A DNA stretch of 7,471 nucleotides from an uncultured Rhodocyclaceae bacterium (GCA_903950295.1 CAJBAP010000140.1:1-7471), one strand, 5' to 3'. Shown: positions 1 through 6,554, counted from the stretch's first letter. Notes: a model not told the origin generated them from the letters alone. Numbers and translations are program-made.

Positions 1-687
1 CAGCGCCTGGCCGCGCAACCGACCACCCTGACTGAATTTCTCCTGCGCGAACTCAAGGCAGGTGCTGACCTGGCGACCGCCGAAGGGCGCGCCCGCCTCG
101 TCCATGAGGCCAAACCCTATCTGATAAAACTTGCGGCCCCGCTGCTGCGCCTGCAATTGACACGTGCCGTGGCTGAAGCGGCTGCGCTCAGCCCTGCCGA
201 AATCGAAGCGCAGTGTGGCCTCAAGCCCCAGTCGCGCGGCCGCCCCGCCCCGCCGCGCAACCGTCAGCGCCCGGCCCCGCATGCGCTGGAGCGCACATTA
301 CTGGTTACCGTCCTGCGTCGCCCGGAGCGCGCTGCCCGTCTGCCGCTCGAACTGATCGCCCGGGATAACGCCGAGGGTGCAGCACTGATCGCCGTGGCAG
401 AGGCCATCGAACACGCCGCCTTGCCGGCGGGCAATCTCGGGCTGCTGATTGAGTATTTTCGTGGCAGCGTGCATGAGGAAATCATTGCCATGGTATCCGG
501 GCGGATCGAGGAGGATGCGGGTGATGAAAGTGAGCAGGAAGAGGTTTTCATCGACACCGTCGAACGCCTGCGCGAGCAAACCCTGAGCCGTCAGATTGAA
601 GAAATGAACGCCAGAGCGCGCGCTGGCGTCCTTTCTGCCGAGGAAAGGCAAACCCTCGCCAGGCTGCTTGCGCGCAAAAGAGCTTGA
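1..687 (+). CDS. dnaG: DNA primase, C-terminal part (5' end outside window)
   Basis: The reading frame is open from base 1 to the TGA at 685-687, giving 228 residues of a protein that begins upstream. Primase makes the RNA primers for replication and is recruited to the fork by the replicative helicase DnaB. What is visible is the end of the catalytic core (the [14 protein letters not shown] segment, bases 88-129, is typical of DnaG after the TOPRIM domain), a linker rich in Pro and Arg (about bases 220-290), and the helical helicase-binding domain ending in [10 protein letters not shown]. The zinc-binding domain and TOPRIM acidic residues lie outside the window. The TTG at 157 is internal and not a start. 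rpoD follows 46 bases later, the usual order of the macromolecular-synthesis operon. Identification rests on this C-terminal pattern plus the rpoD neighbour. Confidence 0.93.
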   Translation, partial: QRLAAQPTTLTEFLLRELKAGADLATAEGRARLVHEAKPYLIKLAAPLLRLQLTRAVAEAAALSPAEIEAQCGLKPQSRGRPAPPRNRQRPAPHALERTLLVTVLRRPERAARLPLELIARDNAEGAALIAVAEAIEHAALPAGNLGLLIEYFRGSVHEEIIAMVSGRIEEDAGDESEQEEVFIDTVERLREQTLSRQIEEMNARARAGVLSAEERQTLARLLARKRA

Positions 688-696
688 TAGCACGTG

Positions 697-702
697 TATA
701 AT
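697..702 (+). promoter_or_regulatory. Perfect -10 box (TATAAT), possible rpoD promoter
   Basis: TATAAT lies in the dnaG-rpoD gap, 31 bases before the rpoD ATG. I see no -35 hexamer at 16-18 base spacing (the sequence there is near GCAAAA), and the TG at 695-696 directly touches the hexamer, so it is not a standard TGn extended -10. TTGATA at 684-689 is only 7 bases away and TTGCGC at 668-673 is 23 bases away, both badly spaced. If used, transcription would start near base 709 with a leader of about 25 bases. Internal promoters ahead of rpoD are known in E. coli; use of this one is inference. Confidence 0.4.
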
Positions 703-733
703 CGCGCGTTTTGCTGCGATCCGAGTCGAGCCC

Positions 734-3094
734 ATGCCCAAGTCAACCACCAAGCCGACCAAGGCTCCCCCCAAACCAGCAGCCAAGCTGGCAGCAACCA
801 GGGTTGCCAAGCCTGCGGCCAAAACCGTCAAGCCGGCTGCCAAGCTAGTGGCAAAAGCCGTCAAGGCGCCCCCGAAGCCAGCTGCCAAGCCAGTTGCCAG
901 GCCCGCCCCCAAGGCCAGTCCGGTCAAACCGCACGCCAAGCCAGCGCAGGTTAAGCCAGCGCAGGTTAAGCCAGCGCCCGGCAAGCCCGTGGCGGTGGCA
1001 GGCAAGCCGGCGAAAGCGAACCTCAAGCACGAGGTATCCAAGGCCACGGTCAAGGCAGCCAAGGTGGCGGTCCCCGTCACTCCCCAGCCCGCCTCGGCGC
1101 CTGTTGTTCCCGTTGCGGCAGTGGTGGTTCAGCCAGTAGTGGTTCCCACCGGGAAACTTAGCGCAAAAGCCAAGAAGATTCGGGACAAGCAAATGTTGGC
1201 CGCGCTCGAGCAGGCGCAGCCGACCACCATTGACCTCGAAGCCCGCCGCACACGCCTGAAGACCCTGATTACCCTGGGCAAGGAGCGTGGCTTTCTCACC
1301 TATTCGGAAATCAACGACCACCTGCCGGATGATCTGGTCGATGCCGAGCAGATCGAGGCGATCATCAGCACCTTCAACGACATGGGCATCCAGGTCTATG
1401 ACCAGGCACCCGCGCCGGAAGAGATGCTGTTGGCCGAGCAAAGTACCGCGCCGATCGATTCTGCCGATGCCGAGGAACAAGCCGAACAGGCTTTGTCCAC
1501 CGTCGATTCCGAGTTCGGCCGCACGACCGACCCGGTGCGGATGTACATGCGCGAGATGGGCACGGTCGAGTTGCTGACGCGCGAAGGCGAGATCGAAATC
1601 GCCAAGCGTATCGAGGAAGGCCTCAAGCACATGGTGCTGGCGATTTCTGCCTGCCCCACGACGATCACCGAAATCCTCGAAATGGCCAACAAGGTTTCCC
1701 TGGACGAGATGCGTATCGACGAATTGGTCGATGGCCTGATCGATCCCGATGCCCCTGACGAGGATATCGAGGCCAAGGCCAATAGCGCGGACGACGAGGA
1801 AGGTGTAGGCGCAGATGAAGAGTTGGATGACGAAGACGACGAGGAAGCCGCAGAGGCCCGCGTGTCCGCATCATTGTTGCAGCTCAAACAGAATGCCCTC
1901 GAACGTTTCGCCACCATCCACCAGTTGTATGGAAAATTGATGCCGGCACTAGTGCGGCGCGGCTCCCAGGACAAGAGCTACTTGCGCATCCAGAAGCAGA
2001 TTTCCGACGAGTTGATGAATATCCGTTTCACCGCACGCTCCATCGAGCGCCTGTGCGATTCGGTGCGCGGCATGGTCGAAGCGGCACGGGCTCACGAACG
2101 CAAGGTCTTGCATCTTTGCGTCGATAAGGCGCACATGCCGCGCCAGCATTTCATCAAGGTCTTCCCGGGTAACGAAACCAACATGGAATGGCTGAAACAC
2201 GAGGTGCAATCCGGCAAGCCCTATGCTGGTGTGCTGATGCGTCAGGCGCCAGCCATTCTCGAAGAACAGCAATCCCTGATCGACTTGCAGGAGCGCATGG
2301 GTATCCCCCTCAGGGAACTCAAGGACATCAACAAGCAAATGTCCACCGGCGAAGCCAAGGCACGCCGCGCCAAGCGCGAGATGACCGAAGCCAACCTGCG
2401 CCTCGTCATTTCCATCGCCAAGAAATACACCAACCGTGGTCTGCAGTTCCTCGACCTGATCCAGGAAGGCAACATCGGCCTGATGAAGGCGGTGGACAAG
2501 TTCGAATATCGCCGTGGCTACAAGTTTTCGACCTACGCCACGTGGTGGATCCGCCAGGCCATTACGCGCTCGATCGCCGACCAGGCGCGCACCATCCGTA
2601 TCCCGGTGCACATGATCGAAACGATCAACAAGATGAACCGTATCAGCCGCCAGATTCTGCAAGAGACGGGCAGCGAACCCGATCCGGCCACACTGGCGAT
2701 CAAGATGGAAATGCCCGAGGACAAGATTCGCAAGATCCTCAAGATCAGCAAAGAGCCGATCTCGATGGAGACGCCGATCGGCGACGACGACGATTCGCAT
2801 CTGGGCGATTTCATTGAAGATCAATCAACGCTCGCCCCCGCCGACGCGGCGCTGTTCGCCAGTCTGCGCGAGATCACCAAGGAAGTGCTTGACAGCCTGA
2901 CGCCGCGCGAAGCCAAGGTGTTGCGCATGCGTTTTGGTATCGAGATGAATACCGATCACACGCTGGAAGAAGTCGGCAAGCAGTTCGACGTCACGCGCGA
3001 ACGGATTCGCCAGATCGAGGCCAAGGCATTGCGCAAGCTGCGCCACCCCTCGCGTTCGGAGAAGATGCGCAGTTTCTTGGACGGTAGCGAATAA
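734..3094 (+). CDS. rpoD: RNA polymerase sigma factor RpoD (sigma-70) with long K/P/A-rich N-terminal extension
   Basis: This is the housekeeping sigma factor, which directs core RNA polymerase to -10/-35 promoters. I chose the ATG at 734 ([10 protein letters not shown]), giving 786 residues; an upstream in-frame TTG at 668 would overlap dnaG and encode unrelated sequence. Only a weak GAG at 728-730 precedes the start. Order of parts: a low-complexity Lys/Pro/Ala/Val extension (about residues 1-141); region 1.1 (about 165-228, with [12 protein letters not shown]); region 1.2 ([11 protein letters not shown], 266-276); the non-conserved region with a very acidic stretch (about 336-376); region 2 (about 549-618, including [19 protein letters not shown] and the [10 protein letters not shown] segment that contacts the -10 element); region 3; and region 4 with the -35-binding helix-turn-helix ([20 protein letters not shown], 743-762). 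E. coli RpoD is 613 residues; most of the excess is the N-terminal extension. Identification is secure. Confidence 0.98.
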   Translation: MPKSTTKPTKAPPKPAAKLAATRVAKPAAKTVKPAAKLVAKAVKAPPKPAAKPVARPAPKASPVKPHAKPAQVKPAQVKPAPGKPVAVAGKPAKANLKHEVSKATVKAAKVAVPVTPQPASAPVVPVAAVVVQPVVVPTGKLSAKAKKIRDKQMLAALEQAQPTTIDLEARRTRLKTLITLGKERGFLTYSEINDHLPDDLVDAEQIEAIISTFNDMGIQVYDQAPAPEEMLLAEQSTAPIDSADAEEQAEQALSTVDSEFGRTTDPVRMYMREMGTVELLTREGEIEIAKRIEEGLKHMVLAISACPTTITEILEMANKVSLDEMRIDELVDGLIDPDAPDEDIEAKANSADDEEGVGADEELDDEDDEEAAEARVSASLLQLKQNALERFATIHQLYGKLMPALVRRGSQDKSYLRIQKQISDELMNIRFTARSIERLCDSVRGMVEAARAHERKVLHLCVDKAHMPRQHFIKVFPGNETNMEWLKHEVQSGKPYAGVLMRQAPAILEEQQSLIDLQERMGIPLRELKDINKQMSTGEAKARRAKREMTEANLRLVISIAKKYTNRGLQFLDLIQEGNIGLMKAVDKFEYRRGYKFSTYATWWIRQAITRSIADQARTIRIPVHMIETINKMNRISRQILQETGSEPDPATLAIKMEMPEDKIRKILKISKEPISMETPIGDDDDSHLGDFIEDQSTLAPADAALFASLREITKEVLDSLTPREAKVLRMRFGIEMNTDHTLEEVGKQFDVTRERIRQIEAKALRKLRHPSRSEKMRSFLDGSE
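938..967 (+). repeat. Perfect 15-bp tandem duplication inside rpoD
   Basis: AAGCCAGCGCAGGTT occurs at 938-952 and again at 953-967, and is followed by a partial third copy (AAGCCAGCG, 968-976). It encodes [15 protein letters not shown] in the Lys/Pro/Ala-rich extension of RpoD. Identity at third codon positions suggests a recent in-frame slippage duplication, and a multiple of three is what a tolerated change in an unstructured tail should look like. Confidence 0.85.
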
Positions 3095-3103
3095 GGTTTC
3101 ACT

Positions 3104-3135
3104 CTGGCTGGTGTGGGATTTCCCGCGCCAGTCAG
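3104..3135 (+). other. Strong RNA hairpin between rpoD and the tRNA
   Basis: Arms CTGGCTGGTGTGGGA (3104-3118) and TCCCGCGCCAGTCAG (3121-3135) pair at all 15 positions when G-U pairs are allowed: 12 Watson-Crick pairs and three wobbles (3107/3132, 3112/3127, 3114/3125). The last A-U pair probably opens to leave an ATTT loop. It begins 9 bases after the rpoD stop and ends one base before the tRNA. No T-run follows, so it is not a standard intrinsic terminator. It could protect the rpoD 3' end, guide processing at the rpoD/tRNA junction, or attenuate transcription. The structure is read directly from sequence; the role is inferred. Confidence 0.7.
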
Positions 3136-3229
3136 CGGGCCTGTAGCTCAGTTGGTTAGAGCAGAGGACTCATAATCCTTTGGTCCACGGTTCAAGTCCG
3201 TGCGGGCCCACCAAATATATCCCGCGCCA
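3121..3229. repeat. 10-bp direct repeats flanking the tRNA
   Basis: TCCCGCGCCA occurs at 3121-3130 and again at 3220-3229, bracketing the tRNA (3137-3213); with one mismatch the match extends to 13 bases (3118-3130 and 3217-3229). The first copy is part of the right arm of the hairpin at 3104-3135, so 3109-3118 could in principle pair with either copy. Pairing with the second would enclose the tRNA. It may be chance in GC-rich DNA. Confidence 0.5.
3137..3213 (+). tRNA. tRNA with CAT anticodon, probably tRNA-Ile2 (lysidine-modified) rather than Met
   Basis: A complete 77-base cloverleaf with encoded CCA. The acceptor stem GGGCCTG/CGGGCCC pairs fully with one T-G wobble. The D arm is GCTC...GAGC. 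The anticodon stem GAGGA/TCCTT encloses loop CTCATAA, so the anticodon is CAT. The T stem CACGG/CCGTG encloses TTCAAGT. A CAU tRNA may be initiator Met, elongator Met or Ile2. The initiator is excluded because pair 1-72 is G-C and the anticodon stem lacks the three G-C pairs. C4-G69 and C5-G68 are present; in E. coli these are reported recognition features for TilS, which converts C34 to lysidine so that AUA is read as Ile. The TTCAAGTCC T-arm also resembles E. coli ileX more than elongator metT, from memory. No promoter is evident just upstream, so read-through from rpoD is likely. Confidence 0.9.
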
Positions 3230-3250
3230 TTGGCATCCGCATTGAATACA

Positions 3251-4702
3251 ATGACGAGGATGACAAAGCCCGGCGCCACAGACAACGGTTCCCTGGTCAG
3301 CAGTACAGACGACGAACTGCGGCGTTTGCGTGCCCGGCTGGAGGCGGAAAGCGCCACGCGCCAAGGGGTGGAGCAGCGACTGGCGCAGGTGCAATCGGCC
3401 TATTCGCGCTTTGTGCCGCCTCAGCTCCTTGAGCTGCTGGGCAAGGAAAGCATCCTTGAAGTCGATTGGGGCAACCAGGCCGAGAAGAAGATGACCATCC
3501 TGTTCTCCGACATCCGTGGCTTTGCCTCGATGTCGGAGCGGATGTCGCCCCAGCAGTGTTTCGATTTCATCAATGCCTACCTGAGCTTCATGGAGCCCGT
3601 GGTGCTGGCGCATGGTGGCTTCATCGACAAGTACATCGGTGATTCGGTGATGGCCCTGTTCCCGGCGCGCGGGGACGATGCCTTGCGTGGCGCGCTGGGC
3701 ATGCTCACCGCACTTGGCCAGTTCAATGCCCAGCGTTCAATCTTGCAAAGCGAATTGCCCTTCGAACATCCAGAGCGGCGTTGCGGAACCGATGTCCACA
3801 TCGGTATCGGCATGAACTCCGGCTTGTTGATGCTCGGGGTCATCGGTGGCAGCAACCGCATGGAAGTCACTGTGATCAGCGATGCGGTGAACCTCGCTTC
3901 GCGCGTCGAAACGTTGACCAAGACCTATCAGACGCCGATTTTGATTACCCAGCACACCCTGAACAGCATTCGCTTCCCCGCGGATTTCTCGATCCGCTTC
4001 ATCGACCGCGTGCGGGTGCGCGGCAAGCATTTGGCACAGTCCATCTATGAGGTGTTTGACGCCGATCCCGCTCCGCTGAAGGAAGCCAAAGCCACCAGCC
4101 GCGATATTTTCGAAGATGCCCTTGCCCATTATCACTTCCGTCGCATGGACGATGCGCTCACGTTGTTCAGCGATTGCATGGAGCACAACCCCGGTGACAC
4201 CCCGGCGTCGGTTTACTGGCAACGGTGTCGCCAGGCCAACCGTGCCCATCAGGGTGAAGCTGGCGAAACCGATAGTGCCACCCACTGGCGTCAGGAATAT
4301 CTTCTCGATTTTCCTGGCCTGGATGAAATGCATCAGGTGATCTTCAGTCACATTGTCGCCCTCTCGGAAGCCTTGCAGCGGGATGCTGCCGGAACCGCCG
4401 GGCAACTGGTGGTGAAGTTGCTCGAACTGACCCAGGAGCATTTCGACTCCGAGGAGCGCATGATGGAAGCGCACGGCTATCCGCATTCACCCTGCGCCGA
4501 GCATCGCCAGCAGCACCAGAAATTCCTTGAGTTTCTCACCACGCTTGCGGAAGGGATCCATCAGGGCAAGATCCCGGCGCTACGCCTGGCTTTCCGCTGC
4601 CAGTTCCTGCTGCTGGACTGGTTCATCAGCCACATCAGCGTCACCGATCGCCACCTGCAGCGCTACCTGGTCGGTCGCATCACGCCAGACAGCGCAGTCT
4701 GA
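3251..4702 (+). CDS. Class III adenylate cyclase fused to a C-terminal bacteriohemerythrin domain
   Basis: Predicted to make cAMP from ATP in the cytoplasm under control of a diiron domain. With the ATG at 3251 it has 483 residues; the ATG at 3260 is an alternative, and neither has a good ribosome site. I see no signal peptide or membrane helix. Parts in order: a short charged, possibly coiled-coil helix (about 21-53); a FVPPQLLELLGK lead-in (54-65); and the cyclase domain (about 80-270) with both metal aspartates (FSDIRGF, D87; IGDS, D131), a lysine (K127) and threonine (T207) at the base-selecting positions, and catalytic N214 and R218 (NLASR). Lys/Thr is the class IIIb pattern for ATP. A TPR-like helical segment follows (about 285-325). 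The hemerythrin domain (about 350-475) has all seven iron ligands: H361, H397, E401, H418, H422, H461, D466. Hemerythrin domains bind O2 or respond to redox or NO, so oxygen or redox control of cAMP is inferred. An HD-GYP regulator follows 38 bases later. Confidence 0.9.
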   Translation: MTRMTKPGATDNGSLVSSTDDELRRLRARLEAESATRQGVEQRLAQVQSAYSRFVPPQLLELLGKESILEVDWGNQAEKKMTILFSDIRGFASMSERMSPQQCFDFINAYLSFMEPVVLAHGGFIDKYIGDSVMALFPARGDDALRGALGMLTALGQFNAQRSILQSELPFEHPERRCGTDVHIGIGMNSGLLMLGVIGGSNRMEVTVISDAVNLASRVETLTKTYQTPILITQHTLNSIRFPADFSIRFIDRVRVRGKHLAQSIYEVFDADPAPLKEAKATSRDIFEDALAHYHFRRMDDALTLFSDCMEHNPGDTPASVYWQRCRQANRAHQGEAGETDSATHWRQEYLLDFPGLDEMHQVIFSHIVALSEALQRDAAGTAGQLVVKLLELTQEHFDSEERMMEAHGYPHSPCAEHRQQHQKFLEFLTTLAEGIHQGKIPALRLAFRCQFLLLDWFISHISVTDRHLQRYLVGRITPDSAV

Positions 4703-4728
4703 TCCATTAGAATGACCGTATCGTTTCC

Positions 4729-4734
4729 GGGGAG
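4729..4734 (+). promoter_or_regulatory. Strong ribosome binding site for the HD-GYP gene
   Basis: GGGGAG lies 6 bases before the ATG at 4741, in the 38-base gap after the cyclase stop. It fixes the start of the response regulator and is the best Shine-Dalgarno sequence in the window; rpoD and the cyclase have poor ones. I see no convincing separate promoter in this gap (TAGAAT at 4708-4713 resembles a -10 but lacks a partner -35). Confidence 0.75.
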
Positions 4735-4740
4735 CCTGTC

Positions 4741-5790
4741 ATGAATATCGTCATCGTCGATGACACCCAGATCAACGTGACGCTGATGCAGGCGCTGGTA
4801 AATCGCATCGACGGCTGCAAGCCGATCTGCTTTACCGACTCCGCCGCCGGCCTCGCTTGGTGCTTCGGCAACAACCCCGACCTCATCATCGTCGACTACA
4901 TGATGCCGGCACCGGACGGTATCGAATTTATCCAGCGCTGCCGGGCCGATCCGGCCAAGGCGGAAGTGCCGATCCTGATGGTCACTGCCGATCACGAGAA
5001 GGAAGTGCGCTACCGCGCTCTGGAAAATGGCGCCAATGATTTCCTGACCAAGCCGATCGACCGCATTGAGTTCACTTCGCGGGTGAAAAACATGCTGGCT
5101 ATTCGTCGTAGCTACATGGTGTTGGCTGACCGCGCCACCTGGCTGGCGGAAGAAGTCAACAAGGCTACTGCCGGGATTCGCGAGCGTGAGCGCGAAGCGG
5201 TGTTCCGCCTGGCGCGTGCCGCCGAATTTCGCGACCCCGAAACCGGCGCTCACATCCAGCGCATGGCGCACTATTCGCGCCTGATCGCCCAGCAACTCGG
5301 ATTGGACACGGCGCAGCAGGAGTTGATCCTCGAAGCCGCGCCGATGCACGATGTGGGCAAGCTGGGTACGCCCGACATGATTCTGCTGAAGCCTGGCAAG
5401 CTTTCCCCTGAAGAGTTTGCGGTGATGAAGCAGCACGCTACCATCGGTTGGGAAATCCTGCGTGATTCTGCGGCGCCAACGCTGCAAATAGCCGCCGAGA
5501 TTGCCTATACCCACCATGAGAAATTCGACGGTTCTGGTTATCCACGCGGCTTGGCCGGCACGCAGATTCCCCTGTTCGGCCGTATTGTTGCCATTGCCGA
5601 CGTTTTCGACGCCCTTACCTCAGCGCGCCCCTACAAGCCGGCCTGGGAATTCGATCGGGCTTGGGAGTTCGTTACCGCCGGGCGTGGCTCGCATTTCGAT
5701 CCGGGCTGCGTCGATGCCTTCCTGGCCTGCCGGGATGGCGTGGTTGCCATCCGCGAGCAGTTCCGCGATCCGGACGAAGAAAAACCCTAG
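4741..5790 (+). CDS. Response regulator with receiver and HD-GYP domains (RpfG-like), predicted c-di-GMP phosphodiesterase
   Basis: 349 residues. The N-terminal receiver domain (about 1-120) has the acidic pair D7/D8, phosphoacceptor D52 (LIIVDYMMP), T82 and K104 before P105. A linker helix (about 125-155) leads to the HD-GYP domain (about 156-345), which hydrolyses c-di-GMP to pGpG or GMP in characterised relatives. Metal and signature residues are complete: E167 and H171 (RDPETGAH), H203-D204 with K207 (HDVGKLGTPD), H232, H258-H259, the GYP signature (DGSGYPRGLAG, 263-273) and D287. Their spacing agrees with my memory of the trinuclear-iron enzyme PmGH. An active enzyme switched by phosphorylation is therefore expected. 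No histidine kinase lies in the window. It follows the cyclase by 38 bases on the same strand and is probably co-transcribed. Its stop codon overlaps that of the convergent ygjP gene. Confidence 0.95.
   Translation: MNIVIVDDTQINVTLMQALVNRIDGCKPICFTDSAAGLAWCFGNNPDLIIVDYMMPAPDGIEFIQRCRADPAKAEVPILMVTADHEKEVRYRALENGANDFLTKPIDRIEFTSRVKNMLAIRRSYMVLADRATWLAEEVNKATAGIREREREAVFRLARAAEFRDPETGAHIQRMAHYSRLIAQQLGLDTAQQELILEAAPMHDVGKLGTPDMILLKPGKLSPEEFAVMKQHATIGWEILRDSAAPTLQIAAEIAYTHHEKFDGSGYPRGLAGTQIPLFGRIVAIADVFDALTSARPYKPAWEFDRAWEFVTAGRGSHFDPGCVDAFLACRDGVVAIREQFRDPDEEKP
5787..5790. other. Tail-to-tail overlap: CTAG shared by two convergent stop codons
   Basis: The plus-strand HD-GYP gene ends with TAG at 5788-5790, and the minus-strand ygjP gene ends with TAG read from 5789 to 5787. 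The palindrome CTAG supplies both stops. There is thus no intergenic space for a conventional terminator, and each transcript must end inside the other gene. The only nearby hairpin (GCGGC/GCCGC, 5795-5807) is short and has no T-run. Confidence 0.9.
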
Positions 5791-6554
5791 AGCAGCGGCA
5801 AGGCCGCGCCGCACCGACGCAATTCGCCACGGGTGTTGCGCCAGTCAGGGAACAGTTGTTCCACCACCGCCCAGAAGCGCGGGCTGTGGTTCATTTCGAC
5901 CAGGTGTGCCACCTCATGGGCGATCACATAGTCGATCAAGGCTGGGGCGAGGTGGATCAGTCGCCAGTTGAGGTGAATGCCGGTGCGGGCACTGCAACTG
6001 CCCCAACGGGTGCGTGCGGAGCTGAGGGCGAGCGCAGGCAGCGGATGACCGATCTGCGCTACCGTCTGTGCCAGGCGCGGACGAAAATGCTCCAGTGCGC
6101 GCCGTTGCAAGGCGCGGCGCGCCAATACGGCGAGATCCACTGACGGTCGCGCTGCCAGCCACAGCTCGCTGCCGGATTCGGTGTGTTGCCAGAAACCCCG
6201 ATTGCCGCCACTGGTCACATGTACCCGCACCTCCTGACCCAGAACCGGCAGGTGCGCGCCGTCGTAAATCGGCAGGTGGCGCGGGGTCGTGCGGCTGGCG
6301 AGTTCGCCGAGCTTCTCCAGAACCCATTCGCCATGGTTGTTGATAAAGCTTTCGATCTCGGCGAGCGGGATACTGCGCGGCGCGCCGACGCGCAGACCGC
6401 GCTCGTCAATGCGCAGCGTGAGGCGACGGCGATCACGGCGCAGGGCGTAACCGATGAGTTGACCGGCAAGGATGATGTGTCGCGCTTGCCCATTGTTGCC
6501 ATCGAGTAACGGGGGCAGTTGCGGCAGGCGAAACAGTTCGAGTTGCTCCAGCAT
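5787..6554 (-). CDS. YgjP-family (DUF45, M48-like) zinc-dependent hydrolase
   Basis: 255 residues from the ATG at 6554-6552; a GTG one codon earlier (6557) is an alternative. The protein has the YgjP/DUF45 hallmark block: RTRWGSCS (181-188), LNWRLI (195-200), IDYVIAHEVAHL (207-218) containing the HExxH metal site (H213, E214, H217), and the third presumed zinc ligand in MNHSPRFW (H223). The fold resembles zinc metallopeptidases. E. coli YgjP has been reported as a UTP pyrophosphatase, so peptidase activity should not be assumed. The N-terminal ~95 residues are an Arg-rich beta region. No signal peptide is visible, so it is probably cytoplasmic. It is the third gene of the minus-strand set; its ATG overlaps the stop of the 157-residue gene as TGATG, which suggests coupled translation. 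Substrate here is unknown. Confidence 0.92.
   Translation of the reverse strand: MLEQLELFRLPQLPPLLDGNNGQARHIILAGQLIGYALRRDRRRLTLRIDERGLRVGAPRSIPLAEIESFINNHGEWVLEKLGELASRTTPRHLPIYDGAHLPVLGQEVRVHVTSGGNRGFWQHTESGSELWLAARPSVDLAVLARRALQRRALEHFRPRLAQTVAQIGHPLPALALSSARTRWGSCSARTGIHLNWRLIHLAPALIDYVIAHEVAHLVEMNHSPRFWAVVEQLFPDWRNTRGELRRCGAALPLL

Noticed and set aside
157..687. dnaG start at TTG 157
   Set aside because: The frame is open from base 1 and encodes conserved DnaG sequence before 157, so this is an internal codon of a partial gene.
668..733. TTG start for rpoD at 668
   Set aside because: It overlaps the dnaG end and the -10 box; the 22 extra residues are unlike the Lys/Pro/Ala tail that begins cleanly at the ATG at 734.
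298..1630. Long minus-strand open frames at 298-1080 and 845-1630 (about 260 residues each)
   Set aside because: They lie antisense to dnaG and the repetitive part of rpoD. Their Ala/Gly/Leu-rich translations mirror the GC-rich coding strand and show no domain.
1949..2824. Minus-strand open frame of 291 residues opposite rpoD
   Set aside because: It is antisense to the most conserved part of rpoD; its apparent openness follows from codon bias there, and no family motif is visible.
3137..3213. tRNA as an attachment site for an integrated element
   Set aside because: No integrase gene and no second copy of the tRNA 3' end in the window; the flanking 10-bp repeat does not include tRNA sequence.
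3200..3250. GTG start for the cyclase at 3200, giving 17 extra residues
   Set aside because: It lies inside the tRNA T arm, and the extra residues are translated tRNA sequence with no resemblance to the cyclase family.
3230..3252. Promoter-like TTGGCA and TACAAT before the cyclase
   Set aside because: The spacer is only 11 bases, too short for sigma-70, and the -10 match overlaps the start codon.
3737..5517. Minus-strand open frames at 3737-4486 and 4663-5517
   Set aside because: They are shadows of the cyclase and HD-GYP genes, with no recognisable domain or ribosome site.
5795..5807. Hairpin GCGGC-AAG-GCCGC as a terminator after the HD-GYP gene
   Set aside because: Five pairs only, no T-run on either side, and inside the ygjP coding region; such hairpins are common by chance in GC-rich genes.
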